From: Flabesymbios commensalis
Taxonomy: Eukaryota; Annelida; Polychaeta; Terebellida; Flabelligeridae
NCBI GenBank assembly: GCA_964017125.1
Contig: OZ024912.1
Coordinates: 60,726,107-60,790,106, forward strand
Length of the DNA: 64,000 nt
Direction of reading: 5' to 3'
Made by a program: the position numbers and the translations under genes. Under the pieces are notes generated by a model. That model worked only from the letters and a program-made list of their open reading frames with translations. It had not been told where the DNA came from and made no database searches. Of the stretch, positions 24,490-35,479 are shown in pieces (positions within the stretch are counted from its first letter, which is position 1; every line of letters begins with the position of its first letter).

Positions 24490-25840
24490 CCTTCTGCATA
24501 CATAACTTTTTGAAGAAGAGAGCGAGCTACTGCGCCAAAGCTCAATGTATGTCAGGTTTGGTCAAACGATTTAATGCCCCTGTGGCAATAAAATTGCAGT
24601 CGTATCTTTCTCATGTTAGAAGCTTACTTGAATATTGTACACCTTTGTGGTCTCCGTACCAGGTAAATGAAATTATGCGCATTGAAAGGGTTCAACGTCA
24701 TGTTACAAAATTTATTTTAAATCAATATTCATCTGATGTCTCATACAGAGATAGATGTCTAACTTTAGGTATACTGCCACTGTGTTACCGCAGATAAATT
24801 CTCGATCTGTGTTTTACTATTTAAATGTCTACATTGTGAAATTGATATTAACATTAATACGGTCTGCCAACAAAGGAACATTATTTTATTTAAACATGAC
24901 AAAAACTGTACAAGCGCAATATATGAACTTTAACAGATTAGCTCGTCTATGGAACAAGCTTCCACAACATATTCGCATGTCAGATAGTTTAAGCTCATTT
25001 AAAAGACAGCTGGGTGTTTTGTATAAGTTACATTTAATTGATTTCGATATCAACAATCGTTGTACATGGGGTATTATCTGCTGCTGTTCTGGGTGTGATG
25101 TACGATAATACTTGGTCTGAGAAACATATGCCCTACATTGATATCACCGCAACCTTTACTGTCTGAGTTTATGGGGGAAAGCTTTTCGCTACGCTTCCAA
25201 GAACTCGACAGCGATGTTGGCGGATGGTTCTGATGTCCATACTTGTCCATAGGTGTTGGCAGTCGACGAACCACCGTGTCCGACTTTTTCCAAAGACTCG
25301 ACAGCGAGGTCGACGGATGGTTCTGATGCTAACGTAGGTGTTGGCAGTTGACGAACCACCGTGTCGACTTTTATTTGTATGTATATTACATTGTGTTTCG
25401 GTAGCGCGACGGCTTTACGATCTAATCGTAATAATTGTATATAGGGATGTATATGTTAAAAGCATGACAATTATTATAGCTTGCATATTTTGATTATAAA
25501 CATATTCTACTTGTATTTATTTTATAGGTCTCTACGCTTTTCAGAGTCTGTTTTTTGCTACTATTTATAATATATGTAGTTATTTTATCTCTGGTTTTGG
25601 CGCGGGAAACTCATATTCTTATGTATATTATTTTTTTATACTTTTATGCTTATACTTTTTGTACAAAGATGAATATAAAAATAGTTGCTGCCTAGCTTGC
25701 AGAGGCTTCTATAAGCCTGTTCTAGCGCAGCACGACCAATGTTGTATATAATATTTCAATGATATAATGTGTATATTTTTTTGTATCTGTTTTCAAATAT
25801 ATATATGTATTGGTCAAAAGCTAAATAAAATAATAATAAT
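24490..25840 (+). mobile_element. LINE fragment, C-terminal part and 3' UTR (CR1/Jockey group)
   Basis: Two overlapping frames (24,477-24,797 and 24,755-25,108) give the C-terminal region after the reverse transcriptase: HVRSLLEYCTPLWSPYQ, RIERVQRHVTKFIL, then FNRLARLWNKLPQHIR and a Cys-rich end (CTWGIICCCSGC). This is the usual ending of CR1/Jockey-type ORF2 proteins. The frame change between the two ORFs and the missing reverse transcriptase show a dead, 5'-truncated copy. A 3' UTR of about 700 bp follows and ends in an (AAT)n run that it shares with the neighbouring LINE. Confidence 0.8.
25180..25375. repeat. Direct duplication in the LINE 3' UTR
   Basis: The block with GACTCGACAGCG, GGATGGTTCTGATG and GACGAACCACCGTGTC occurs twice with about 90-bp spacing. 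Confidence 0.8.
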
Positions 25841-25855
25841 AATAATAAGTTCTTA
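25823..25855. repeat. (AAT)n tract between two LINE 3' ends
   Basis: A run of AATAATAATAAT serves as the tail of the plus-strand LINE to its left. Read as TTATTATT on the minus strand, it is also the tail of the LINE to its right. Confidence 0.9.
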
Positions 25856-27335
25856 TATAGCGCACATACAGTGCTCTGTGCGCTTTACACAATTAAAGGT
25901 AGGCGTTACAGAAAAGATGCTTCTTCAAGGCGCTTTTGAAGACATCTGAGGATTCGCACTTCCGCACTGAATCCGGGAGTTCGTTCCACAGCTTTGGCAA
26001 TGCACTGAAAAAACTTCTGCCTCCGTACTGTAAGAGTTTAGTCTTGCGCCGACAGAGAAGGTTTTTTGATGATGAGCGAAGGCTTCTGCTTGGAGTGTAG
26101 CTTGAAACTAACTCAGATAAATATGATGGCGCGCTGCCATGGATAGTTTTGTACGTGAGTAGCAGTATCTTGAACATGATTCGCTCTTGCACTGGTAGCC
26201 AATGGAGGCCTTTAAGCACTGGTGTTATATGATCATCTCGATTGGTGCGTGTCACCAGGCGTGCTGCGGTGTTCTGAATACGCTGTAAACGCTGAATAAG
26301 CTTCTTGGGGAGGCCGTACAGGATGCTGTTACAATAGTCCAGTCGAGCAGTGATCAAGGCATGTACCAACTTTTCAGTGGTAGATTGAGTCAGAAGATGA
26401 CGAATCTTTCCAATGTTTCTGATGTGCAGAGAAGCAGCACTGCAAACGGCACTGACATGTTTGTTAAGGGTCAGACAGCTGTCCAGTGTCACTCCAAGAC
26501 TCTTCACATTCTCTGCAGGAAGAATGTTCATTCCACCAATTTGTAATGGTCTCAGAGAATGTTTGGACGAAAATCCAGCCTTGTATGTGTAGAGGACCTC
26601 TGTCTTCTCCCCATTTTGCTTTAGTCTGTTTTTTACCATCCATATATCTATGTCACGAATGCAAGCTTTCAGTCGCTGCATGAATGTTTCCACATCTGTG
26701 AGCGAAAAAGAAAAATTGTGAAAAATTGTGTGTCGTCTGCATACATGTGGTAACTTAGTCCGTGTTTCTTGATGATTTCACCTAAATCAGCTGTATACAG
26801 TGTGAAAAGCAAGGGTCCAAGAACAGACCCTTGCGGAACTCCGTATTGCAGTTTGAAATTACTTGATGTTTCATCTCCGATCACCACCTTTTGGTACCGG
26901 TCTTCTAGGTACGATGCAAACCAATGGACTGCAGACTTCGATAGATGTAATCGTGATGACAGCTTCTGCAAGAAGATACGGTGATCGATGGTATCGAACG
27001 CGGCGCTAAGGTCCAAGAGTACAAGACATCCGACTTGTCCATCATCCGCAGCAAGTAACAGGTCGTTCGTGATACGTAGCATAGCAGTTTCGGTGCTATG
27101 GGCTGGTCTGTATGCAGACTGAAACTTGTCATGAAGGCTGTAGGTCTTCACATGATCCTGTAGTTGGGATGACACTACCTTCTCAAGTGTTTTGGCAAGA
27201 AAAGGAAGATTAGAGATAGGCCTGAAATTTTTAAAGTTCTCGGGGTCCAATGAAGGTTTTTTCAAGATTGGAGTCACCCAGGCCTCCTTTAAGGAAGCAG
27301 GGACAGCTGATAGTGCGATGGATCTGTTGATTTAA
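25855..27335 (-). mobile_element. LINE fragment with reverse transcriptase (CR1/L2 group), 5'-truncated
   Basis: Minus-strand frames at 26,669-27,277 and 25,893-26,693 give a CR1/L2-type ORF2: NFRPISNLPFLAKTLEKVV, LDLSAAFDTIDH (catalytic Asp), GVPQGSVLGPLLFTLY, YHMYADDTQFF (catalytic YADD), KSLGVTLDSCLTLNKH and a C-terminal LPKLWNELPDSVRK. The two frames join across a frameshift near 26,690-26,720, where a near-exact AAAAATTGTG duplication sits. The 3' end is GCGCTATATAAGAAC plus a (TTA)n tail, usual for the group. The endonuclease is missing. Confidence 0.9.
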
Positions 27336-27344
27336 AATAAAATA

Positions 27345-27920
27345 AAATAAAATAAAGCTTGGTAAAAGGGAAAAGTTCGTCCGCAAATTTAGGAAAAATG
27401 AGACATCAATGATGGTGGTATTAATTGATGGTGGAGGGGTCGATGTAACTTCTGACTCAAGATGATTCATGAGTGTAGCTTTAGGAGTTGTCTGCATTGT
27501 GCCATCAACATGACTAAGAGAAAGTGGGACTGTTGTGAGTGGATACTTAAGTACTTTTGCCATGTCTATATTCTGTTGTAGTGAGTGATACAGGATACTT
27601 CCGAATAGCTGACACCAGGCTGGTGTAGCAGGCTGACACCACTTTACCGTCTGCTTTTTAAGTTTGTGTTTACCTGCTTGGGATGCAAATGTGAGCAGAT
27701 TTTGTCGAGGTATTCTCATCTCAAATCTTCTTGAATCTTCAATGCAGTCATATATGAATGTTTTTTTTAGCTCTTTTCCAGTGAGCTCTTTTAATAGTGA
27801 GAAGGATCTTCTTTGTTTTGTCCGACGCGGCCTTGCCTGTCCCTATATTACGGAGATGTGTTTGGTCAAGTTCGCTATCAAATGGATTCATAGTGTCCTT
27901 TACCATTGCCAGGATTGATA
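27345..27920 (-). pseudogene. Decayed copy of the HEEAD / HAFTGCD protein family, middle part
   Basis: Minus-strand pieces: MVKDTMNPFDSELDQTHL, NIGTGKAASDKTKKIL, FASQAGKHKLKK, then MAKVLKYPLTTVPLSLSHVD and GTMQTTPKATLMNHLE. I recognise these as the middle section of the same multi-copy family as 23,690-24,420 and 36,830-38,090. Frames change more than once, so it is a pseudogene. It abuts the 5' break of the LINE at 27,335. Confidence 0.65.
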
Positions 27921-28267
27921 ATAGACTTTTATGTCATTCTATATGCCGTCAGGTTTCCTACTTGAAGTAACATCCGCCTTCTTGCTCATGGCGAGAACAC
28001 CAAATACGTGTGGAATCAGATAACGTCATAGAAAAAAGTAAATGCCTCTTGTTTCGACGGTTGAGACATTCTTTCTGCGGTGGCGAAAGGTTGCACATTC
28101 CATCGGACATATTGTACATTGTAGAACACCAGCGTATCGCATCTGTTATTTAACTGGGTTCATTCACTCCGTTACAAATTGAACACACACATCAATCATA
28201 CAGCACTCAGTAACGTACATGTTTGTAAAATGCTAATAAAACTTCTGGAGTGAGTGGGGGATGGTGA

Positions 28268-28490
28268 TCTGACCGAACCTTTCCGTGTGCTAGATGGGGT
28301 GAAATCAACCCGCAAGGGGTATTTTTTGTCGGGGGCGGGGGGGGGGGGGGGGGGGATGGTGACCAGATCCGGCCTCCGTGACGCAGCTGACAAATCTTTT
28401 TTGCATCACGTTGATGACCTAATTAGCGTCCAAGGGTCAAATTTCATGGGCCTAATGGGGTGAAATCTTCTGTCACAGGCTCTCGGCCTA
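28268..28490 (+). repeat. SINE-like dispersed repeat, family B, copy 2
   Basis: Same family as 23,545-23,700, opposite orientation. It includes GGCCTCCGTGACGCAGCTGAC, GATGACCTAATTAGCG and GGGTGAAATCTTCTGTC. A run of about 20 G lies in its left part at 28,337-28,356. Confidence 0.75.
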
Positions 28491-28517
28491 TCTGTATTAC
28501 ATACATCGTCACATTGC

Positions 28518-28567
28518 ACATGAAAGGGTGTATCTGCCAAAAAAGTGGCAGAGACACCCTTTCATAT
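28518..28567. repeat. Short near-perfect hairpin
   Basis: ATGAAAGGGTGT..CTGCCA and TGGCAG..ACACCCTTTCAT face each other over a loop of about five bases, a stem of roughly 20 bp. It could be a miniature foldback element. A microRNA-like role is possible but unsupported. Confidence 0.8.
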
Positions 28568-28794
28568 CCAAGGGGTCGACATGGTTATCATCCCGTAAGT
28601 AACAGTTATGAAGATGAATAAATTAATAAATAGAGGTTTTACAGCGCTCCCTTCAGATTTTTCGGTGGGGGTTGGGGGACGTATAAACTCCTGAACACCT
28701 CCTGGATACGGGCCTTATAATATATCTCCAATAAAACGTAAGAAAGAAATTCATCGCCGATATCGATAATGACGTTTGATACTCAGTTTATTCA

Positions 28795-29050
28795 ACTTGG
28801 TGGGGGGGATCGACTTTTGACGTCATAAGTCGATCCACACAGGATTATAGCAATTCACTTGTGTTTCAAAGTAATAAAGATGAGAAGACACGCATCGGTT
28901 TTACCTCTATAACCCTTAAAGCACTGAATAATTGTTATATAAACCATGGAGACCAAAGGGTTTTATTCAATTTGAAATCATCATAAATGTTTTTGTTAGC
29001 TCTTTCTGATTCATTTGAATACCTATGTTATGGGTCTACGGCCATTATAA
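28795..29050. repeat. Foldback repeat family C, copy 1 (rearranged)
   Basis: It contains GGGATCGACTTTTGACGTCA with its inverse GTCGATCC, then AACCCTTAAAGCAC, ACCATGGAGACCAAAGGGTT and ACCTATGTTATGGGTCTACG. The same blocks recur at 52,735-53,065 and 55,100-55,345. Confidence 0.75.
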
Positions 29051-29864
29051 TTATTTTCACTCACTCGCCCAGATTAATCCCCCACTGAAGTATACCCGGG
29101 TACATTCTGGACTATACCGGTGTAACCGCCCAGATTAACCCCCCTGACTGGGCTATACCCGGGTACCTGATCGTAATCTGGCATAATTAATGTCTCATGT
29201 ATTAACACTCTGAGGACTAGACTATCTTTTGGCCCCTATGTTAACCTTCTCATGGCTAGAGTATAATTTGTCTCATGTATTAACCTTCTACTGGCTAGAG
29301 CATCACATGCTTCATTGATTAACCTTTTGAGGGTTAGACTTAAGTTTCATATGTCTCATATATTAACCTTCCGATAGCTAGAGGTATTCTTTATCATCCC
29401 CCCCTGGGGTCTACAGTATCACATGTCATACCTGTGTCCAGCTAATCTAGCTAAATATTTGGTGTGCGCCAAATGATTTGACGCGCACCAAATAATTCAA
29501 ATAAATAACTGGTGCGCACCAATTAATTATTTGGTGCGCACCCAGTTGTACACTGAAAGTACATCATACATCAGAATAATAATATAGAGGCATGTGATAG
29601 TCGGGCCCTCAGAGGGTTAATACACGAGACACGTGATACTCTAGCCTTCAGAGGGTTAATGCATACGACAAGTGATGTGACAACCATCAGGTTAATGCAT
29701 GGGACATGTTATACCCAGCTGATTATTATGATATGTGATACTATAGATATATGGTAGTCTAGCACAAAGAGGGTTGAAACATTAGACATGCGATACTCTA
29801 ACCTCCATAAGGTTAATATAATGATAGTTAATACGTGAGACACTTGATTCGCTAGACCCAGATA

Positions 29865-30165
29865 GGGCGGGGGCCCTCGTTGAAACTGCCTGCTTGGAAA
29901 ATCGGAGATCGCGAGTTCGAGCCACACTCTGGTCGTCAAGTTTCAAAGAATAAAATGGTTTTCCCCCCTCACTCGTTAAGATTCAATATTGTGGGGAGCC
30001 TCCGCGACTGAAAGGTGGCGTGCTCGGTCTTAGATCGCCAGGGTTCGAATTTCGAATCCTGTGTCTGGAGGGCAGTGTCATCTCATTCATCTCACCATCT
30101 CCAGGAGGTTCTCCTGGCCCAGTTTAGTAATGTGCACAAAGGTGGCGAAAAAAGCCATTCATTTC
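29865..30165 (+). mobile_element. SINE with a different first tRNA-like head
   Basis: The second head and body (CTCCGCGACTGAAAGGTGGC, GGTTCGAATTTCGAATCC, TCTCATTCATCTCACC and the AATG-type tail) match 9,672-9,990. The first head does not: here it is GCCTGCTTGGAAAATCGG with box-B-like GAGTTCGAGCC. It sits in the left arm of the giant palindrome and accounts for that arm's extra length. Confidence 0.75.
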
Positions 30166-30365
30166 ACTTATACTTAGACCCTAGATGGTTAATAAAAGAG
30201 ACATAATTATAATGAACTAGCTATCAGAAGTTTTATGATATATGTCCTCATGTGATAATGCAGTCCCCAGAATATTGATCCTATGAGGCATGTGATACTC
30301 TAGCTATCAAAATGTCAACATAGGATACATGTGTTACTCTAGCCTCTAGAGAGTTAGTTTATAAT

Positions 30366-30833
30366 TTGTTTAAATTTATAATTGATTGTAATCATATTAT
30401 AATATATCCTAGAGTATACCCCTATCTCCCAGACTATACCCCACCCTGCATTTGATGGGGTATAGTCTGGGTTTGTGGGGTATACTCTGGGAGCTCCCAG
30501 AATATACCCTGGGGTGTAGTTTGGGAGCTCCCAGACTATACCCCAGGGTATATTCCAGATTATACCCGGGCATAGTCCAGAATATACCCTGGTATAGTTC
30601 AGTGGGGGGTTAATCTGGGCGGTTACACCGGGTTGAATCTGAAAATACCCTGGGGTATAGTCTGGGAGCTCCCAGATTATACCCCCAGGGTATATTTTCA
30701 GAGCTCCCAGAGTATACCCCACATGCTCAGACTATACCCCATCAGATTAAGGGTGGGGTATAGTCTGGGAGATAGGGGTATACTCTGGGAGATTTTATAT
30801 AATGATTACAATCAATTATAAATTTAATATTGA
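30366..30833. repeat. Central foldback of the giant palindrome
   Basis: The outer ends are TTTATAATTGATTGTAATCA and its inverse. Inside, the word TCCCAGACTATACCCC and its complement GGGGTATAGTCTGGGA alternate many times. A box with GGGTTAATCTGGGCGGTTAC near the centre recurs inverted at 29,060-29,150. Confidence 0.9.
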
Positions 30834-31689
30834 AAAGTTATCTCCTTTGGAGGCTAGAATATCTTATGTTTCATCGTTATGTTTCATCGTGTACTAACTC
30901 TCTATGGGCTGGAGTACAGCATGTTAACCTTCTGATGGCTGGAGTAGGCTATCACATGCCTCATGCATTAATGTTCTGGCGGCTGGATTATCACATAACA
31001 TTATATAACTCTTTTATTATCCATCTGAGTGCTAGCGAATCAAGTGTCTTATGTATTAACTATCATTATATTAACCTTCTGGTGGTTAGAGTATCGCATG
31101 TCAAAAGTAATAACCCTTTGGGTGCTAGACTACCATATGTCTAGAGTATCACATATCTGGTCTATTAATCGTCTGGGGGATGGACTGTCAAATGTCTTTG
31201 ATTTCAACCTTCTGATTGCTGGAGTGTCCCATATCCCATGCATCGACCCTATGGAGGCTAGAGTATCATGTGTCTCGTGTATTAACCCTCTAGGGACTAC
31301 ACTATCTTAAGACTTCTATGTTAACCTTCTGATGGCTAGAGTATTACTTGGCTTATGTATTAACCTTATGGTGGCTAGAGCACCACTTGCCTCATGCATT
31401 AGCCTATTTGGTGCAAACCAATTAAATGTTTTCAGTGTACAATTTGGTGCGCACCAAATAATTATTTGGTGCGCAACAATTAATTATTTGAATTATTTGG
31501 TGCGCACCAAATCATTAGGCGCACACCAAATAATTAGCTAGAGTAGCCAGATATGTAAGACATACATGTGATACTGTAACCTGCAGGGGGATAATACATG
31601 AGACTTTTAGCCATTGAAAGGTTAATATAGGAGACATATGAAAGTCTAGCCATCAGAAGGGTAATCAATGAGGCATGTGGTGCCGCTAC

Positions 31690-32345
31690 CGCGATTCCCA
31701 TCTTAAAGCGGGTAAAACTACATACATATGTGAATCCTCAGGAGAAGAATACCTAATTCTAATAAGCAACTCTAATACCTCATGTAAGCAACGAGCAGAG
31801 GGTGGCATTTGTAATGTAGTTGGCGGGCGGCAGCGGTTTTCACACTGTTTGTTGTGGCAAACTTCCTGGCTTGCCGACCATACTATGTCCAGACCGCCTC
31901 CACATCCACCTGATAATGTAGACGTTGCCCTATTGGGAGCCGATTAGACAATAAATACACATATTTATAACTGTAAATAGCCTGATGTTTTAATTGTTAT
32001 AAATTTACTGTAAACTTTCACTGTAAACATACTACATTTATCAGTAGAATAATTTTTAATATAAACTCAAAAATAGATCTAAATGTTTCTCTCGAAAGGT
32101 AAACTTTTGTGAAGCGATCTCTTTCAATGTTAACCAGGCTATAAATGAACAGTCAAAGAACAAGGTTAAAACTTAATAACTTTGTGTATTAGGCTACTAC
32201 CTGCTTTTTATTAGATAGTCATAGTCCTAATTCAGGTATTACCAGCCTCGTGAATTTCCGTGAAGCAAACACAACCATCCCCCCACTTATTTTATAAAAT
32301 GGAGAAGTATGTAGGGATTTTCCCGTGAATCTACTCTCGGCAAAG
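31690..32345. other. Unassigned stretch
   Basis: No repeat or gene I can support. A 90-residue plus-strand frame (31,675-31,947) starts inside repeat sequence and has no recognisable family. Confidence 0.4.
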
Positions 32346-32350
32346 GGGTA

Positions 32351-32567
32351 GCCTAGGTGCGCATATAAATCACCGACATTCAAGTCATTTACCTGGCCCA
32401 ATCATGTAACCGTAGGTAGTGGCAAATATGTGAGACACGAATTCGCCTAGATGCTCATATAAATTAGAGCTGCCAACTTGAAGGTTTCTGACCGTCAAGT
32501 CACTGACCTGGCCCAATCATGTGACCGTCACGGTAGGTAGTGGCAACTCTGCAATACATGAATTTGC
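32351..32567. repeat. Tandem duplication, two units
   Basis: Blocks with GCATATAAAT, CTGGCCCAATCATGT and GGTAGTGGCAA occur twice in a row (32,351-32,444 and 32,445-32,567). Confidence 0.85.
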
Positions 32568-33589
32568 CCCAGTTGCATGAGATCAGGCCTAATAGGCAGT
32601 CGAGATACCTCCTATTTTTATATCTGGTCTCCCTGACTGGCAAGGACTGAGTCTAGTGGGCCGCAACACGTTACCAAGTAAGTAGGCCCATCTATGGAGT
32701 ACTTGTGATTGAATCTGGTTTTTTTTTTGGTAAGCTGGATTATTAGGATTGTTCTGTGGGAAGCCCACAGGCAGAAATTCCCACAGTACTATGGTCATGG
32801 TTATATTTTCCTGAATATATCATATAGCCATGTAACGTTACGTGTATAGGCCTAATAACGTCGGCATAATGTATTGAGATGTTAGGCCTATTGCTGTATA
32901 CTCTCGGAACCCCTTTAACACGAGGGAGGGGGCTTGAATGTAAAAGCTTAATTTTATTGTAAACGTTTACTACCAAGAACTATGATGTTTTAGGTATATG
33001 ATTTTGTGTAGTAGGCCTCTGGCTCGAAAAGTGGTCAAATTCTATTAAATCGTGTTACGGATGCAAGTATTCTAAATATATACATCAAATACAGACTAAA
33101 GCTGATTGAAAATGAACTTGGGATACATTCGAGCTAAATGTCACTTTTTAGCGAATTTGAACCAGCAAAAAAAGTGAAAATAGCAAATAAGTCATCAAAA
33201 ATGGTCAAAAATGCACTGTTACGAGTTAGCATCATTTTTATATATTTTTTTTATGTCATTGCCATTATTACATTAGACAGCAACTCCTATATAACACTAC
33301 ATAAAAATACCTTCAATTTAAGGTATACCATGTGCATCTAGTTCGATTATTTACGTCAGTTTGATTTGAAATGTAAAACGATATCCTTGTAACGTTTTTT
33401 TCAAGCATTTTGACTTATTTATTTATTTGATCACCTAATATTATCAATTATCACATAATAGTTCATGTTTCATTTTTATTATATGGCATAATATGTGTAT
33501 AGGACCAGCAGATATAAAAATATATGTATACAAATAAAGTTTTAGTTAAATATTGGGGTGTCTAGACGGCAAAATTCACAAGAAAAATC

Positions 33590-33950
33590 TGTCACGTCCG
33601 TCCCCCCCCCCCCCAATGAAAATCAAGGAAGCAAAAATATTTGTCATTGACAATTTGGTGATTATGCAGTCTTCAGGTGATATGTTAATTACAGCAACTT
33701 TATATGGATAAATGTTAAGACGATTTCTGGCAGATAGCACAAATATGGCTGTCACGTCCGTCCCCACCCTGTCACGTCCGTCCCCCATAATATGTATTTA
33801 CGCTAAAAATCTTGAATAAACTGTTACGATCATAGTGGAATAAAGCTGCAAAGTATTATATGCATATTTACAATAGTTCATATTAAGTTTAGAACTGTTT
33901 TCTACTCGGCAACAACAATATTATCTCCAGGGGGACGGACGTGACACGAT
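33590..33950. repeat. Miniature inverted-repeat element with GTCACGTCCGTCCCC
   Basis: GTCACGTCCGTCCCC stands at the left edge next to a C run, twice more near 33,752 and 33,770, and once inverted as GGGGACGGACGTGAC near 33,932-33,948. The layout suggests a small non-autonomous element of about 360 bp with internal copies of its end. Confidence 0.65.
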
Positions 33951-33959
33951 TTTTAGAAA

Positions 33960-35160
33960 ATCTAATCTACGCTCTTTATCAAGCACTGGTATTTGACAGA
34001 TAAAATGTTTTGACCATTTATAAAGTACCCCAGCACCATGTGAAGCAATTTAGATCATTAAAATAGCAATTTATCACAATTTTGGATTTTAACATATATT
34101 TGTGTTTTTCAAAACCTATATTTAGGCCTATGTCAGATATCATAACGTGAATTTACAGTGTGAAAGGGTGATAAAATGACCATTTACTCGGGTTCAGATC
34201 ACTTAGATGTTATATAGACATTCCTACCAAACTAAGTAGCTGGTCTTTATTGGCTGGGTAAGGAATACGTGTATTTATTCAAATAGCTTCACATAGAACT
34301 GTGTACAGAATATGCTTTATCTTATCTATCAACATGATCAAATAATATTTAGAGCAGTTGACATTTAATCAGACTGATAATTCCCTGTATCCGGCTGACT
34401 TTGTAAGATTTTGTAACAAATGTGCGAACAAAGTTAAAACTTGGTATTAAATTTAATGGAACATCGTTAAATAGACCATTTAAAAGCAGGTTTGTTTTTT
34501 CAGTTATACCATTTTTTTCTAGTAAATTTCATATTGCTTTCAAGGAGATATCTAGGTGTCAAGTACGTCTACTAACTGACCATGTTTACTGATTTCAATG
34601 AATTTGTATAAACACTGTAAGATAATACATTTTTAAGAATGCAGTCTATCAGTTGACATATGTGGCTTTATTTATGTAGATTTTGGGCCAAATCACGGAT
34701 ATATTTTTTTTAGATACAGATGCTAACCAATTTAACCACTTTTCTTGCACCAGGCCAGTAGTAAAGTCTCTGGATGGTACAAATCTGCAGACCGGCTGTG
34801 CGCCTGTTGTAGCATTGTCTTTGTGTAATTTAGTGTAATGAGTGTAGATCAGCTTCTTAAATAAAGTACGTCATCGCTGTATAGATATTGTGGGCGAATT
34901 AACCGCCGGCGCCGCATATATTCAGGTTTTCATTTTTTACTAGCACATTAAGTAGCACATTTTAAATATGTTAAAGATAAAATGTGACATCGACCAGCAA
35001 GATTTGAAAAGAGTTGACCTCCATTTTGTCTAAGCTGAATAATTTTCACTCACTTGAGTGACGCGATCCACAACTTCAAGTGGGTGAAAATTCAAATTGA
35101 ATAATTTGGCGGTTAAAGGGTTAATATCATTCATGCGCATCATGCGGGTAAATGTCTGCA
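33960..35160. other. AT-rich stretch without recognised content
   Basis: About 1.2 kb with no ORF above background and no repeat I could match elsewhere in the window. Confidence 0.5.
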
Positions 35161-35175
35161 GGAGTGTATAGGCTA

Positions 35176-35396
35176 CATGGCGTGTATGCATGTAATTTCA
35201 ATCTATCTCTTTGATTTAAATAAATCCTCTTGTGTACCGGTAAGTAGTGTATACATGGCGTGTATGCATGTAATTTCAATCTATCTCTTTGATTTAAATA
35301 AATCCTCTTGTGTACCGGTAAGTAGTGTATACATGGCGTGTATGCATGTAATTTCAATCTATCTCTTTGATTTATCCTTTTGTGTACCGGTACGTA
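35176..35396. repeat. 78-bp minisatellite, three units
   Basis: Units begin with CATGGCGTGTATGCATGTAA at 35,176, 35,254 and 35,332. The third is slightly shorter. Because 78 is a multiple of 3, both strands show a 26-residue repeated peptide, which explains the short ORFs here. Confidence 0.95.
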
Positions 35397-35479
35397 CAGT
35401 AGAGGTCGCGGGTGTAGAGCTGGTGACAGCATGTACAGCGCATAGAGCAACACCTTGCAAATACAAACATTCGTGACAC

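Larger units (their letters stand above)
29060..31690. repeat. Nested giant palindrome of about 2.6 kb
   Basis: Units of about 39 bp (TTAACCTTCTGATGGCTAG, then AGTATCACATGTCTCATGTA) run forward at 29,180-29,450, reversed at 29,600-30,360, forward at 30,840-31,400 and reversed at 31,545-31,690. AT-rich blocks rich in GGTGCGCACC (29,455-29,560 and 31,405-31,540) are mutual inverses, and a foldback lies in the centre. The arms are symmetric around 30,600 once the SINE in the left arm is discounted. There is no coding content. The short ORFs here are products of the repeats. Confidence 0.8.

Noticed and set aside
9672-30165. Functional tRNA genes at the tRNA-like heads
   Set aside because: The heads are joined to SINE bodies and tails, show substitutions in conserved positions, and one has a target duplication.
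30354-30821. ORFs with repeated Tyr-Thr-Pro-Gly motifs on both strands
   Set aside because: They arise from the palindromic TCCCAGACTATACCCC words of the foldback.
35127-35476. Two overlapping ORFs of about 100 residues on opposite strands
   Set aside because: Both are translations of the 78-bp minisatellite.
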